Assembly: GCA_963510375.1 (NCBI GenBank)
Contig: CAUPES010000001.1
Coordinates: 124,001 to 188,000 of the forward strand
Length of the DNA: 64,000 nt
Direction of reading: 5' to 3'
Origin: Fastidiosipila sp963510375
GTDB taxonomy: Bacteria; Bacillota; Clostridia; Saccharofermentanales; Fastidiosipilaceae
Shown: piece by piece, positions 8,875 through 18,675 of the stretch
How the letters are laid out: every line of letters begins with the position of its first letter
Position numbering within the stretch: the first letter of the stretch is position 1
Made by a program: the position numbers and the translations under genes
Notes under the pieces: generated by a model
The model's input: the letters and a program-made list of their open reading frames with translations, nothing else
Database searches by the model: none
What the model was told of the DNA's origin: nothing

Positions 8875-10029
8875 GTGGATTTTGAAAATAACTTTGAGAG
8901 TAATTTAAATTTTGATAAAAAAAGCAGTACTGAGTTTGTAGAAACAGTTTCTGGAACAAACTATAAGTGCCCTAATTGTGGGGCACATATAGTTTTTAAC
9001 GCAGATGAACAAATGTATATCTGTGATTTTTGCTTGTCTAAATTTACTATTGCAGAAATGGATGCAGCCACTAGAAAAAAACAAGCAAAAATTGATAGAC
9101 ACTTAGAAAAGAAAGAACATTATAAGCAGGATAAAAATGATATTGAAGCAGAGATTGTACAAGCATACCATTGTGAAAACTGTGGCGCTGATGTTATTAG
9201 TACTGATACTAATCTAAGTTCTTATTGTTATTACTGTCATAGTCCGATTGTATTTACAGATAGACTATTAGGTGAAAAGCGACCTGATGAAATAATCCCA
9301 TTTAGTATAGGGAAGGATAGAGCTCAAACAAAATTTTTGGAATGGGTAAAAAATAAGAGATATATTCCCAAAGAATTCACAACAAAAGCCTATCTTGAAA
9401 ATATGACAGGCGTATATATGCCTTATTGGTATTTGGATTCTGATATAGATGTTGATTTTATTGGTAACTCTAGAAGTGTAAGATCATGGAGGGTAGGAGA
9501 CTTCATAGAAACTGAAGTAACTGACTATGAACATATTAGAAAAGGCAAGTTCTACTTGAATGATGTAAATATAGTAGGTAGTGATAAGATAGATATTAAT
9601 TTATTGAATGGTATTGAACCATATGATGATAGTAAAATCCAGAAATTTTCTATGCCTTTATTGTCTGGTTATCTAGCAGAAGGATTTACAGTTTCTGGTG
9701 ACAAAGCTGAAATAGAATTACAACGCTATACAGATAATTATGCTAATGAACTATTAAATAGATCATTTGGGTTTACAGGACAGATTGAATGTATAAAGAA
9801 AAATTTTGATGTAAATCAAAAGTTAAGAACTTATGTCATGTTACCAGTATGGGTATTGACATACAAATATGAAGACAGGATTTATGTATATGCAGTTAAC
9901 GGTTCTACAGGGAAATCTACAGGAGAGCTTCCTTTAGTAAAAAGAAAATTATTGCTAGATACATTTGGTATTAGTTTACTAGTTTTTATAATCGTATTTA
10001 TTATTGCATTTTTAATTTTCAATTTTTAA
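8875..10029 (+). CDS. zinc-ribbon membrane protein (YdjG-like)
   Basis: The 384-residue protein has two cytoplasmic zinc ribbons, CPNCG...CDFC near residue 29 and CENCG...CYYC near residue 101. A central soluble domain contains TGVYMPYWYLDSD, and one hydrophobic helix at the extreme C-terminus (residues 362-382) makes it tail-anchored. The start is GTG at 8875, and the nearest purine-rich site, CGGAGA, is rather far upstream (about 16 bases). A later ATG would delete the first ribbon, so the GTG is kept. Gene order with the SPFH and TPM proteins supports the YdjG assignment. The biochemical role is unknown. Confidence 0.75.
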   Translation: MDFENNFESNLNFDKKSSTEFVETVSGTNYKCPNCGAHIVFNADEQMYICDFCLSKFTIAEMDAATRKKQAKIDRHLEKKEHYKQDKNDIEAEIVQAYHCENCGADVISTDTNLSSYCYYCHSPIVFTDRLLGEKRPDEIIPFSIGKDRAQTKFLEWVKNKRYIPKEFTTKAYLENMTGVYMPYWYLDSDIDVDFIGNSRSVRSWRVGDFIETEVTDYEHIRKGKFYLNDVNIVGSDKIDINLLNGIEPYDDSKIQKFSMPLLSGYLAEGFTVSGDKAEIELQRYTDNYANELLNRSFGFTGQIECIKKNFDVNQKLRTYVMLPVWVLTYKYEDRIYVYAVNGSTGKSTGELPLVKRKLLLDTFGISLLVFIIVFIIAFLIFNF

Positions 10030-10050
10030 ATAAAGTAAGGATAGTGTGAT

Positions 10051-10926
10051 ATGAGGTTTACCAGAATCTTAAAAAAGAGAAACATAAAACTAATTTTCTT
10101 AGTTTGTGTATTTCTATGCTTTTTTTCTGGTATAAATAAAATATTTGCACTAAATGATTCTAAAGTTGAAGTAGAGGACAAAGCTGATTTATTAACTTCT
10201 AATGAGGAAACAGAAATTTTAAATAAAATTAAACAAATTCTTAACGATAATAATAAAACTTGGAATGTAAATATTTTCACTACTAATGATAGTCAGGGAA
10301 AATCAACAGAGACATATGGAATAGATAGGTACGAAGAAGTAAATGGCCCTGATCATACAGGTAAAGTTTTAAATGGCTTTTTTATTATAATTGATATGGA
10401 TAATAGAAACTATCACTTTGGCACCTTTGGTGAAGCTATAAATATTTTCGATGACTTTGAAGTTGAAAAACTTCTGGATTCAATGTTTGATGATGTTCGT
10501 AATGAAGAGTATTTTTCAGCTTTTGTTGCTGCTTTAGATAGCATAGAAATGAGATTACAAATTGGTGATAATGATGATAATAGCAATGATGGCAATAACT
10601 CGCTAACTCAAACTAAGAGTTTTGATTTTTTAAGTCCAATATTTATAGGTTTAGTTTTTGGTGTTGGAGCAGCTTTTATGTATTTTATAAAAGTAGTAAA
10701 AGATTATGACAAGTATGAGAATAAACCCATGTTTAATTTTGCTAAAAATGCAATTGCCGAATATTCTGAATTTGAAGATCTAATCAGTAACCGACAAAGT
10801 TATAGAGTTTACAGGCCATTACCTAGAGAAAATTTGTCTAATAGTGGTACACATAATAGTTATTCTGGTGGCTCCAGCATGAGTGGAGGCGGTAGAAATG
10901 TTGGCGGTGGTGGTAGAAGTTTCTAG
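10051..10926 (+). CDS. TPM-domain membrane protein (YdjH/YgcG-like)
   Basis: The 291 residues start with a basic N-terminus and a hydrophobic signal/anchor (about residues 14-33). A TPM domain follows (VEDKADLLTSNEETEILNK at residues 47-65), then an acidic linker, a second membrane helix near residue 195, and a Gly/Ser-rich tail ending in GGGGRSF. This is the usual plan of TPM_phosphatase/YgcG proteins, several of which act in photosystem or membrane repair elsewhere; enzymatic activity here is unproven. The ribosome site is AAGTAAGGA just before 10051. It follows the YdjG-like gene by 21 bases and is probably co-transcribed. Confidence 0.75.
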   Translation: MRFTRILKKRNIKLIFLVCVFLCFFSGINKIFALNDSKVEVEDKADLLTSNEETEILNKIKQILNDNNKTWNVNIFTTNDSQGKSTETYGIDRYEEVNGPDHTGKVLNGFFIIIDMDNRNYHFGTFGEAINIFDDFEVEKLLDSMFDDVRNEEYFSAFVAALDSIEMRLQIGDNDDNSNDGNNSLTQTKSFDFLSPIFIGLVFGVGAAFMYFIKVVKDYDKYENKPMFNFAKNAIAEYSEFEDLISNRQSYRVYRPLPRENLSNSGTHNSYSGGSSMSGGGRNVGGGGRSF

Positions 10927-11095
10927 TACTTCTGTTAAAATAATTACAATATATAGTTAAAGTTAAATTATTGTATAGCAATAGTTTATAGAATTATAAT
11001 ATTGTAAAAATCTAGTTAGTTATAGGCTTAGAGTATTTGTATAAATTAAGGTACTTGAATCTATTGAAAGTAAGGACAAAAGTAAGAGAATAATT

Positions 11096-12814
11096 ATGAT
11101 AAATTTTAAAGAAACAATGATAAATTTAGGCATAGATCCAGAAGTTTTACCACGTTCATGGGAAACTTACTTTATTGCTGCAATTGATAAATATAAGTCT
11201 GATTCTGATAATAGAGAAAGATATTTATTAACTTGGTATAGACGTTATAATAAGTGGCTAGATTTGGATCAAGAGAAGCTCAATGTTTTTGTTAGAGCAG
11301 GTAGTCGTATCTTGCAAAGTGATGAGCTCTATACTTGGTCATGCTTTATTAGATATATAATGTTTGATACTGAAATTTTAAGTCATGATGAAGAATTGTT
11401 ACATAATTTAATTCCTGAGAATGGTCTAGATGATTATCAGGGTTTATTTGTACTTTTGAGCTTCATTAGTGGAATTGACAGGTCGCTGCAATTATATAAG
11501 CAGTTAGGATTGTCTGAATACTATATATTAGACATTTTTGGCTTAATTAGAAGTTTATTGGATGAATATTATAATTTGAATGGAGTATATGGTACAACAG
11601 CAATAATTTATTTGCCAAAGCTAGCTAAATCTACTTTGCATGTGTTTGATGGAATAGCATTTGATATAAGCAAAACAAACTTACCTGGAGAAATATTTAG
11701 AAATAGTAGATCTGGTGAATTGTTAATGCTGGCAAATGCCAATCAAATATATACCGAAGAAGGTATGCGAATCAGCAAAGATTCAGAGTTAGAAATAAAA
11801 GCAAAAAGTAAGGAAAAGCAGGTGCTTTTAGCAAATAAGGTGTCTGAAATTTCAACAGATGATTTTGAAGACATATCAGATATTACTTCTGATAATTCCG
11901 ACATATCAGCTGTTTATGAAGAAGATGATATTTTAGAAAATAATCCTCAGGTTGTAGGTAATGTTATAGAACTACCGGCAGATAATTTGTGGCAAACAGT
12001 TCTATACTCTACGAGTGACAAGGATTTAGTTGCTAATAGTTTTAACTCATTAGGAATCGTAGATAGAGTTCCAAGAATATTTGATAAAAGTTTTTGGGAA
12101 CTGAAATACTCTGCTGATTCTATTTCTCTTAACATTTTTGTCCCAGATATTAATAATTTAAGCTTAGAAAGACTAGTAAAGGCGTGTTTTAAGGCTTGGC
12201 ATTATTTCGCTACAGATGAAGATATAGAATTATTAGATGATGAAGTAAGAAAAAATAGTGATGATGAGAACATAATTTTTGATCTTTTAAATGATGAAAT
12301 AACTGAATCTGATGATGTTATGAAAGTAAAAAATCCTGGAACTTTAAGACCAGAATTGTTTATTTTACAATCTCCAATACTTGGTACAGGAGTTTCAGAA
12401 GCAAGTGAAAGTGGAAGTGATATTAAAGATATCAATAATAGTTTTCGATTATTTTCATTGCCAGAAGCTAGGGATACTACTCTCTTTGAAGTTTTTGGAA
12501 ATCAAGCACTGAATGAACCAGTAATTTTGTGGAATGAAGAGACAGAGTTACAAAAAATTTATAAGAACTTTGTTATAGAAAATGAACCTGTGAACGTAGG
12601 TGGGGGCTATTTAGTAATGTCAGATCTTGTTCGTTTGATTCAAGATGTTGAAGAAAAGAAGATTAAAGAGCGAGAAAGACGAGAACAAGAACGTTTAGAG
12701 CAAGAGAGAGCAGAACAAGATAATTTGGAGCAAGAGCAATTAGAAGATGCACAATTGGCAGATAAGGCTTCTCAACTTGATACAAACATTGATGATTTAA
12801 AGAGATTAGATTAA
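11096..12814 (+). CDS. protein of unknown function with C-terminal coiled coil
   Basis: I do not recognise this 572-residue protein with certainty. Residues 1-200 are helical and rich in Tyr/Trp (SFISGIDRSLQLYKQLGLS, then a GVYG motif). The pattern weakly recalls the helical N-terminal part of acyltransferase-type proteins with an LG(I/L)xxDI...Y...G layout, but the link is tentative. The middle (220-290) is acidic and low complexity. Residues 515-560 form a very charged coil of EQ/ER repeats. No membrane segment is seen. It lies just upstream of mutS with a 50-base gap, but nothing ties it to repair. Confidence 0.55.
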   Translation: MINFKETMINLGIDPEVLPRSWETYFIAAIDKYKSDSDNRERYLLTWYRRYNKWLDLDQEKLNVFVRAGSRILQSDELYTWSCFIRYIMFDTEILSHDEELLHNLIPENGLDDYQGLFVLLSFISGIDRSLQLYKQLGLSEYYILDIFGLIRSLLDEYYNLNGVYGTTAIIYLPKLAKSTLHVFDGIAFDISKTNLPGEIFRNSRSGELLMLANANQIYTEEGMRISKDSELEIKAKSKEKQVLLANKVSEISTDDFEDISDITSDNSDISAVYEEDDILENNPQVVGNVIELPADNLWQTVLYSTSDKDLVANSFNSLGIVDRVPRIFDKSFWELKYSADSISLNIFVPDINNLSLERLVKACFKAWHYFATDEDIELLDDEVRKNSDDENIIFDLLNDEITESDDVMKVKNPGTLRPELFILQSPILGTGVSEASESGSDIKDINNSFRLFSLPEARDTTLFEVFGNQALNEPVILWNEETELQKIYKNFVIENEPVNVGGGYLVMSDLVRLIQDVEEKKIKERERREQERLEQERAEQDNLEQEQLEDAQLADKASQLDTNIDDLKRLD

Positions 12815-12867
12815 ATATAGATTAATTAAGAGGTTATTTAATAAATTATTTTGGCTAGGAGTATTTG

Positions 12868-15495
12868 ATGGCGTTAAGTTTTAATGACATTGCAAATGAT
12901 ATTGATAAATTAAGTCCAATGATGCAGCAATATGTAAATAATAAGATGGCAAGGCCTGACTGCATATTACTATTTCGTCTTGGAGATTTTTACGAGCTTT
13001 TTTTTGATGATGCTGTTCTAATGTCTAAAGAATTGGAGTTAACTTTGACAGCAAAAGATTGTGGTCTGTCAGAAAAGGCTCCAATGGCAGGTGTTCCTTA
13101 TCATGCAGTAGATAGTTATATAGATAAATTAATTGATAAGAATTATAAAATAGCCATTTGTGAGCAAATGGAAGATCCTGCTCTAGCTAAGGGGATTGTT
13201 AAAAGAGAAATAGTTAAAATCATAACTCCTGGTACTGTTACAGATATCCAAAATATTGACGAAAGCAAGAATAATTATTTATCTGCTATCTTTAAATTAG
13301 GAACAGCTTTTGCCATGGCGAATATTGACCTCACTAGTGGGGAGTTTAATGGAACAGAAATTATCTATGGCGATAGTGAGATTAAACTTTATAACGAAGT
13401 GCACAGAGTTGCTCCAGCAGAGATAATTGTGGATTCTGAATTTATGGATTCGGAATTAGCTAAGCTTCTCCAGAATGAGAATTTTTATTTTTCTGTGATA
13501 GATTCTAAATATTTTAATGACAATAATTTTGATAAATTTTTGCCTGAAGAAACTAAAAAAAATTCTATTCTAGATAAAGCAGCACAAGGGCTTTTAAGTT
13601 ATATTGTCGATACTCAAAAATCTATACCTGATCACATTGGAAAATTAGAGATTTATCAAATCCAAGAGTTCATGGAAATGAGCGCTAGTGCAAGGACCAG
13701 CTTGGAAATAACAGAAACTTTAAGGGAACGTAAGAAGAAAGGTTCTGTGCTTTGGGTTTTGGATAAAACTGAGACCGCAATGGGAAGTAGACTGCTCAGA
13801 AAATGGCTAGAACAACCACTTTTAGACATAAATAAAATAAATGAACGATTAGAAGCAGTAGAGTTGGTCAAAAGTTCTTTTATCCTAAGACAAGAGATAA
13901 AAGAAGTTTTGAATGGAATGCATGACTTGGCTAGATTAGCTGGTAAATTGAGCATGAACCAAATTAATCCTAGAGAGATGCAAGCTTTAGGGCAAACTCT
14001 TTCGAAAATTCCAGCTTTAAAAGACCTTTCACTACAGATGGAAGACAGTGGACTTAAGCAAATAATTGATAATATTAATCCTTTAGAAGAAGTCGTAAAT
14101 GTTCTGAATAATGCGTTGATGGAAACTTTACCAATTACGATACAAGATGGAAATATTATAAAAACTGGATTCGATGATATTGTTGATGAGAATAGGGAAA
14201 TTGATGAGCATGGAAGTGAATGGATTCTTAAATTAGAACAGGAAGAAAAAGATAAATACGGTATTAAAAACTTAAAAATAGGATACAACAGAGTTTTCGG
14301 ATATTTTATCGAAGTAACAAAATCTAATTTGAATTTAGTTCCAGAACATTATCAGAGAAAGCAAACATTAGCGAACTCTGAAAGGTATATAATTCCAGAA
14401 CTTAAAGAAATTGAAGATAAGATTCTAGGAGCGAAGCAACGTTTGCAAACTAGAGAATATGAAGTTTTTGTAGAACTTAGATCATATCTAGCGCAACACT
14501 TGGAAAGTATTAAGAAAAATGCGGAGTCTATTGCAAAGCTAGATGTTATTGTAAGTTTCGCTGAAGTAGCAGAAAGAAATAATTATGTTAGACCAGTCAT
14601 ATCTCAAGATCCAGTTATTAGGCTAGAGGCATCTAGGCATCCTGTTGTTGAAAAGGTTTTACCAAAGGCTGAGTTTGTTCCTAATAATGCTAAGTTGGAA
14701 AAAGACTCAGAAGTAATACTTCTAACAGGACCAAATATGTCAGGTAAATCTACATATATGCGTCAATTAGCGTTAATAAATATTATGGCGCAAATTGGAA
14801 GTTTTGTTCCAGCTGAAAAAGCTGAAATAGGCATTACTGATCAAATTTTTACCAGAATAGGGGCTTCTGATGATCTAAGCTCTGGACAATCAACCTTTAT
14901 GGTAGAGATGAATGAAGTGGCATATATCTTAAATAATGCTAGCTCTAGGAGCTTACTTATTCTTGATGAGATTGGTAGGGGAACGAGTACTTATGATGGC
15001 TTAGCCATAGCATGGGCAGTTTTGGAGAGAGTTTCAAATGCTAAATTATTAGGATCTAGGACCTTATTTGCGACACATTATCATGAGTTAACAGACCTGG
15101 AAAAATCAATTCCAAATATTAAAAATTATCATGTTGCTGTTAAAAAAGCAGATAAGGACAGCGATATTGAGTTTTTACATCATATAGAAAGAGGTCCAAC
15201 TGACCAAAGTTATGGTGTAGAAGTTGCAAAATTGGCTGGCTTGCCAAAAACTGTTGTCAATAGGGCGTATGAAATTCTTTATAATCTTGAGAGAAATTCA
15301 GCAAATAAAAATACGCCTAGAAGCAAAAGCCCTAATGAAATAAACGGGCAGATAGACTTATTTAGCTCTTCTGTTGAGATGCAAAGAAATAATGAAATTA
15401 TGGAAAATTTGAGCACGTTAGATGTGCAAAATATGACGCCGATGGAAGCTCTGCAAACACTATATAAATTATCTGAAGATGCCAAGAAGATTTAA
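12868..15495 (+). CDS. mutS: DNA mismatch repair protein MutS
   Basis: Recognises mismatches and small loops and recruits MutL. The 875 residues show the whole family plan. The mismatch-contacting FYE is at residues 41-43 in GDFYELFF. A connector and helical lever/clamp region follow, then an ATPase with Walker A GPNMSGKST near residue 621, the signature DEIGRGTSTYDG and the His motif FATHYHEL. The ATG at 12868 sits six bases after AGGAG; a TTG three bases earlier is open but too close to the ribosome site. The gene is followed by mutL (60-base gap), miaA and hfq, the standard clostridial order. Confidence 0.98.
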   Translation: MALSFNDIANDIDKLSPMMQQYVNNKMARPDCILLFRLGDFYELFFDDAVLMSKELELTLTAKDCGLSEKAPMAGVPYHAVDSYIDKLIDKNYKIAICEQMEDPALAKGIVKREIVKIITPGTVTDIQNIDESKNNYLSAIFKLGTAFAMANIDLTSGEFNGTEIIYGDSEIKLYNEVHRVAPAEIIVDSEFMDSELAKLLQNENFYFSVIDSKYFNDNNFDKFLPEETKKNSILDKAAQGLLSYIVDTQKSIPDHIGKLEIYQIQEFMEMSASARTSLEITETLRERKKKGSVLWVLDKTETAMGSRLLRKWLEQPLLDINKINERLEAVELVKSSFILRQEIKEVLNGMHDLARLAGKLSMNQINPREMQALGQTLSKIPALKDLSLQMEDSGLKQIIDNINPLEEVVNVLNNALMETLPITIQDGNIIKTGFDDIVDENREIDEHGSEWILKLEQEEKDKYGIKNLKIGYNRVFGYFIEVTKSNLNLVPEHYQRKQTLANSERYIIPELKEIEDKILGAKQRLQTREYEVFVELRSYLAQHLESIKKNAESIAKLDVIVSFAEVAERNNYVRPVISQDPVIRLEASRHPVVEKVLPKAEFVPNNAKLEKDSEVILLTGPNMSGKSTYMRQLALINIMAQIGSFVPAEKAEIGITDQIFTRIGASDDLSSGQSTFMVEMNEVAYILNNASSRSLLILDEIGRGTSTYDGLAIAWAVLERVSNAKLLGSRTLFATHYHELTDLEKSIPNIKNYHVAVKKADKDSDIEFLHHIERGPTDQSYGVEVAKLAGLPKTVVNRAYEILYNLERNSANKNTPRSKSPNEINGQIDLFSSSVEMQRNNEIMENLSTLDVQNMTPMEALQTLYKLSEDAKKI

Positions 15496-15555
15496 GCTAA
15501 TATAATCTGTAAGCGGGGATTTTGCACTAAAGTAGTAAGTGGAGTAAATTAAAAA

Positions 15556-17586
15556 ATGAGTGAAATAAGAGTATTAGATAAATTAACAAGTCAGAGTATT
15601 GCTGCTGGAGAAGTTGTAGAAGGACCAAGTTCTGTTGTAAAAGAACTTTTGGAAAACTCTTTAGATGCAGGCTCAAGTAGAATCTCGGTCTTTATCAAAA
15701 ATGGTGGTAAAAGTTCTATCAAAGTAATAGACAATGGTAAGGGTATGAGTGCTGAAGATGTTGAGTTAGCCTTTAAAGATCATGCTACTAGTAAGATTGT
15801 AGAAATTGAAGATTTGAATTCACTCTCAACTTTAGGATTTAGAGGTGAAGCTTTGCCAACTATAGCAGCGGTTGCAAAAGTTAAAATTGAAACTCGCCGA
15901 GATGAAGATAAAATTGGAACGGAGTTAATTATAGAGGCGGGAAATATAGTCTCAAAGAGATCAGTTCATTGTAAGCAAGGAACAAATATTGAAGTAAAAG
16001 ATTTGTTCTATAATACCCCAGCTAGATTTAAATTTCTAAAAACTGACCAGGGTGAGGCAGGAAAAATTACAGAAGTTATTCAAGAGTTAACTTTGGGCCA
16101 TCCTGGTATATCTTTTTATTTTGATAATTCTGGTAAAGAAGTTTTACATACTCCAGGAGATCATAAATTACTAAGTGTAATTTATGCAGTTTTCGGCGCT
16201 CAAATGGCAAAAGGTATGACAGGAATTTTAGACGGCAAACCATCTGATTCAGTCAAAATAGGAGGTTATATCGGTCTACCTGAAATTAGTAGAAAATCTA
16301 GAAGATGGGAATATTTTTTTGTTAATGGTAGATGTATTAAATCTCCAATTTTAACTAAGGCAACTGAAGATGCCTATAAATCAACACTTATGACGCAAAA
16401 ATATCCAGCTTGTGTTTTGAACTTGGAGATTCCAGGCAATTTAGTAGACGTTAATGTTCATCCAAGAAAACTTGAAGTAAGATTTTGGAATGATAGCGAA
16501 ATTTATAGAGCCGTATATCACACAGTTCAGAATTCATTGTTTACTGCTCTTAGACCTGCAAGGATAGGTTTAGATACAGACGAAAATACAGATGTAAAAG
16601 ATGAAGATTTAGCAAATATCAATGAACAAGAATTGAAATTTGATTCAAAATCAAGTGATTGGAATGTAGACGACTCAAACGTTAGTGTTGAAACAAATAA
16701 AAACCCTTTCACTGAGAACGAAAATTCATCTAAAATATATTTTGATTTTGCAGGATTAGGTAGAGTCAATTCTTATAAGAAGAATTTGCATCAAGATGAT
16801 AAAGTCGGCAATAAAGAAGCTGATGTAGATGAGCTAAATTTGAGCATAGCTGAGAGTTTTAAAAAATATGAAAATTTAGATATTACTAATAAACTTGATA
16901 ATGATTATCAAAATAAACATCCTGAAAAATCATTTGAGCAGATGAATTTTGATGATAATAGTGATTTGGATGCTGACGTGATTAGAAGAAAAGAGCTCCA
17001 ACAAGCTAGGTATGCAGGTGAACTATTTAAAACTTACTTGCTTTTTGAAAATAATGGCAAAGTAGTTGTTATAGATCAGCATGCAGCCCATGAAAAAATT
17101 CTTTTCGAAGAAAACTTAAAAAATTATGCTGAAAATCATAAGATAAATACTCAATACTTAATAGAACCTGTAAATGTTAAATTGAACCCACAAGAAGAGA
17201 TTTTCATTCAAGAAAATCCAGATTTCTTTAGTCAATATGGGTTTGAGCTGGATATGTTTGGACCAGCAGAAATATTGATACGTGCCATACCAGTTGGTCC
17301 TGAAATGGTAGATCCAGAGAAATCTCTTAAATATTTATTAGATGATGTTTTAGAGAATGGTGTAGATCAGCTTAAAGGTGACAGGGAACTTATTTATCAT
17401 ATCATTGCAACTGCTTCCTGTAAGGCCGCAGTGAAAGCTCATGATGCTTTGAATGTAAGAGAAGTTGAGGAGCTGAGGACGCTTTTATTGGAACTAGATA
17501 ATCCATACCACTGTCCGCATGGCAGACCAATAGTACTTGAAATAAGTAAATATGAATTAGAGAAACTCTTCAAACGAGTAGTATAA
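15556..17586 (+). CDS. mutL: DNA mismatch repair protein MutL (endonuclease type)
   Basis: GHKL ATPase that nicks the strand during mismatch repair. N-terminal motifs are ELLENSLDAG, DNGKGM and TLGFRGEAL. The C-terminal domain carries DQHAAHEKILFEE near residue 508, which fits the metal-binding DQHA(x)2E(x)4E endonuclease motif, together with CKAAVKAHD and CPHGRPI near 653. It is therefore the nicking type found in bacteria lacking MutH. Between the halves (residues 335-470) is a long Asp/Asn-rich linker that varies in the family. The 676-residue length is normal. It lies 60 bases after mutS and 19 bases before miaA. Confidence 0.97.
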   Translation: MSEIRVLDKLTSQSIAAGEVVEGPSSVVKELLENSLDAGSSRISVFIKNGGKSSIKVIDNGKGMSAEDVELAFKDHATSKIVEIEDLNSLSTLGFRGEALPTIAAVAKVKIETRRDEDKIGTELIIEAGNIVSKRSVHCKQGTNIEVKDLFYNTPARFKFLKTDQGEAGKITEVIQELTLGHPGISFYFDNSGKEVLHTPGDHKLLSVIYAVFGAQMAKGMTGILDGKPSDSVKIGGYIGLPEISRKSRRWEYFFVNGRCIKSPILTKATEDAYKSTLMTQKYPACVLNLEIPGNLVDVNVHPRKLEVRFWNDSEIYRAVYHTVQNSLFTALRPARIGLDTDENTDVKDEDLANINEQELKFDSKSSDWNVDDSNVSVETNKNPFTENENSSKIYFDFAGLGRVNSYKKNLHQDDKVGNKEADVDELNLSIAESFKKYENLDITNKLDNDYQNKHPEKSFEQMNFDDNSDLDADVIRRKELQQARYAGELFKTYLLFENNGKVVVIDQHAAHEKILFEENLKNYAENHKINTQYLIEPVNVKLNPQEEIFIQENPDFFSQYGFELDMFGPAEILIRAIPVGPEMVDPEKSLKYLLDDVLENGVDQLKGDRELIYHIIATASCKAAVKAHDALNVREVEELRTLLLELDNPYHCPHGRPIVLEISKYELEKLFKRVV

Positions 17587-17605
17587 GTTAGCGTAGGAGG
17601 AGATT

Positions 17606-18532
17606 TTGTCAAAACCAATAATTCCAATAATAACTGGACCAACAGCATCAGGGAAAAGTAGCTTTGCAATTGATCTAGCCAAAAGAATAGATAATTCAGT
17701 GATAATATCAGCTGATTCAATGCAGGTTTATAAACATTTAAACATTGGGACAGCTAAGGCTACTGCAGAAGAAAGATCTGAAGTGGAACATCTTATGCTA
17801 GATATCTTAGAGTTAGATGATAAGTTCACAGTTGAAACTTTTCAAAAGCTTGCTCTTGAGAATATTGAGAAAACTTTGGCTGCAGGTAAATTTCCGATTG
17901 TATGTGGAGGAACTCCTCAGTATATAACATCTTTAGCTGAAGCTACTAAATTCAAGCCAAGAAGTAATGATAAAGAATTAAGAGAAACCCTTGAAAGACG
18001 CATGGAAGAAGAGGGTAGTGAAGCTTTGTTAAATGATCTCAAAAAGGTTGACCCTGGTAAAGCTAAAAAATTACATCTCAATAATAAGCGCCGAATCATT
18101 AGAGCTTTAGAAATTGCTTACACAACTGGTGAGAAACAAAGTGATTGGGATGAGCAAGCAGAAAGTCTTGATCTTGAATATGAGTTTAGAGTATATATGT
18201 TTGATTGGGATAGAGAAGTTCTCTATAAAAGAATCAACAAACGTGTAGACATTATGCTGAAACAAGGGATTCTAAACGAAGCAAAAATGCTCTTTGAGTC
18301 TTCCATCCCAGCTGATAGCACATCTCTACAGGCTATTGGCTATAAAGAATTTTTCCCTTATTTTGAAGGTAAAATGAGCCTATATGAAGCAGTCAGTGAA
18401 TTGAAAAAATATTCTAGACGGTATGCTAAGAGACAGCTGACTTGGTTCAGACATAAACCTTGGGTTAACTATCTTGACCCTTTGTCAAATAATAATATCG
18501 AATTAGTTTTAAAAGATCTAGGTATTAATTAA
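17606..18532 (+). CDS. miaA: tRNA dimethylallyltransferase
   Basis: Adds a dimethylallyl group to A37 of tRNAs that read codons starting with U. The P-loop GPTASGKSS is at residues 10-18, followed by SADSMQVYKHLNIGTAK, the substrate motif CGGTPQYI, and the C-terminal KRQLTWFRHKPWV. All are family hallmarks, and the 308-residue length is normal. Translation starts at TTG 17606, chosen because AGGAGG at 17595-17600 is at ideal spacing and the P-loop begins only nine residues later. The gene is closely linked to mutL and followed by hfq. Confidence 0.96.
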   Translation: MSKPIIPIITGPTASGKSSFAIDLAKRIDNSVIISADSMQVYKHLNIGTAKATAEERSEVEHLMLDILELDDKFTVETFQKLALENIEKTLAAGKFPIVCGGTPQYITSLAEATKFKPRSNDKELRETLERRMEEEGSEALLNDLKKVDPGKAKKLHLNNKRRIIRALEIAYTTGEKQSDWDEQAESLDLEYEFRVYMFDWDREVLYKRINKRVDIMLKQGILNEAKMLFESSIPADSTSLQAIGYKEFFPYFEGKMSLYEAVSELKKYSRRYAKRQLTWFRHKPWVNYLDPLSNNNIELVLKDLGIN

Positions 18533-18675
18533 GTGCAAGAAGTTATATTTTGCTAATCTTCTGTTTGTGCGTTTTCATTAGGTTAGCAGGAATTTATAAA
18601 ATTGTGCATATATCCATTTGGTTAATTCTTTAAGTATATCTATGATTAGAGTACAAATACTTAAGGAGTTTAGAC

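Noticed and set aside
13656..14288. 210-codon minus-strand frame inside mutS
   Set aside because: Lies antisense to a strongly conserved gene, has hydrophobic low-complexity sequence and no start signals; a shadow frame.
18533..18600. TGCTAATC...GGTTAGCA hairpin after miaA as a terminator
   Set aside because: The loop is 20-odd bases and no T-run follows; more likely an incidental repeat within the miaA-hfq gap.
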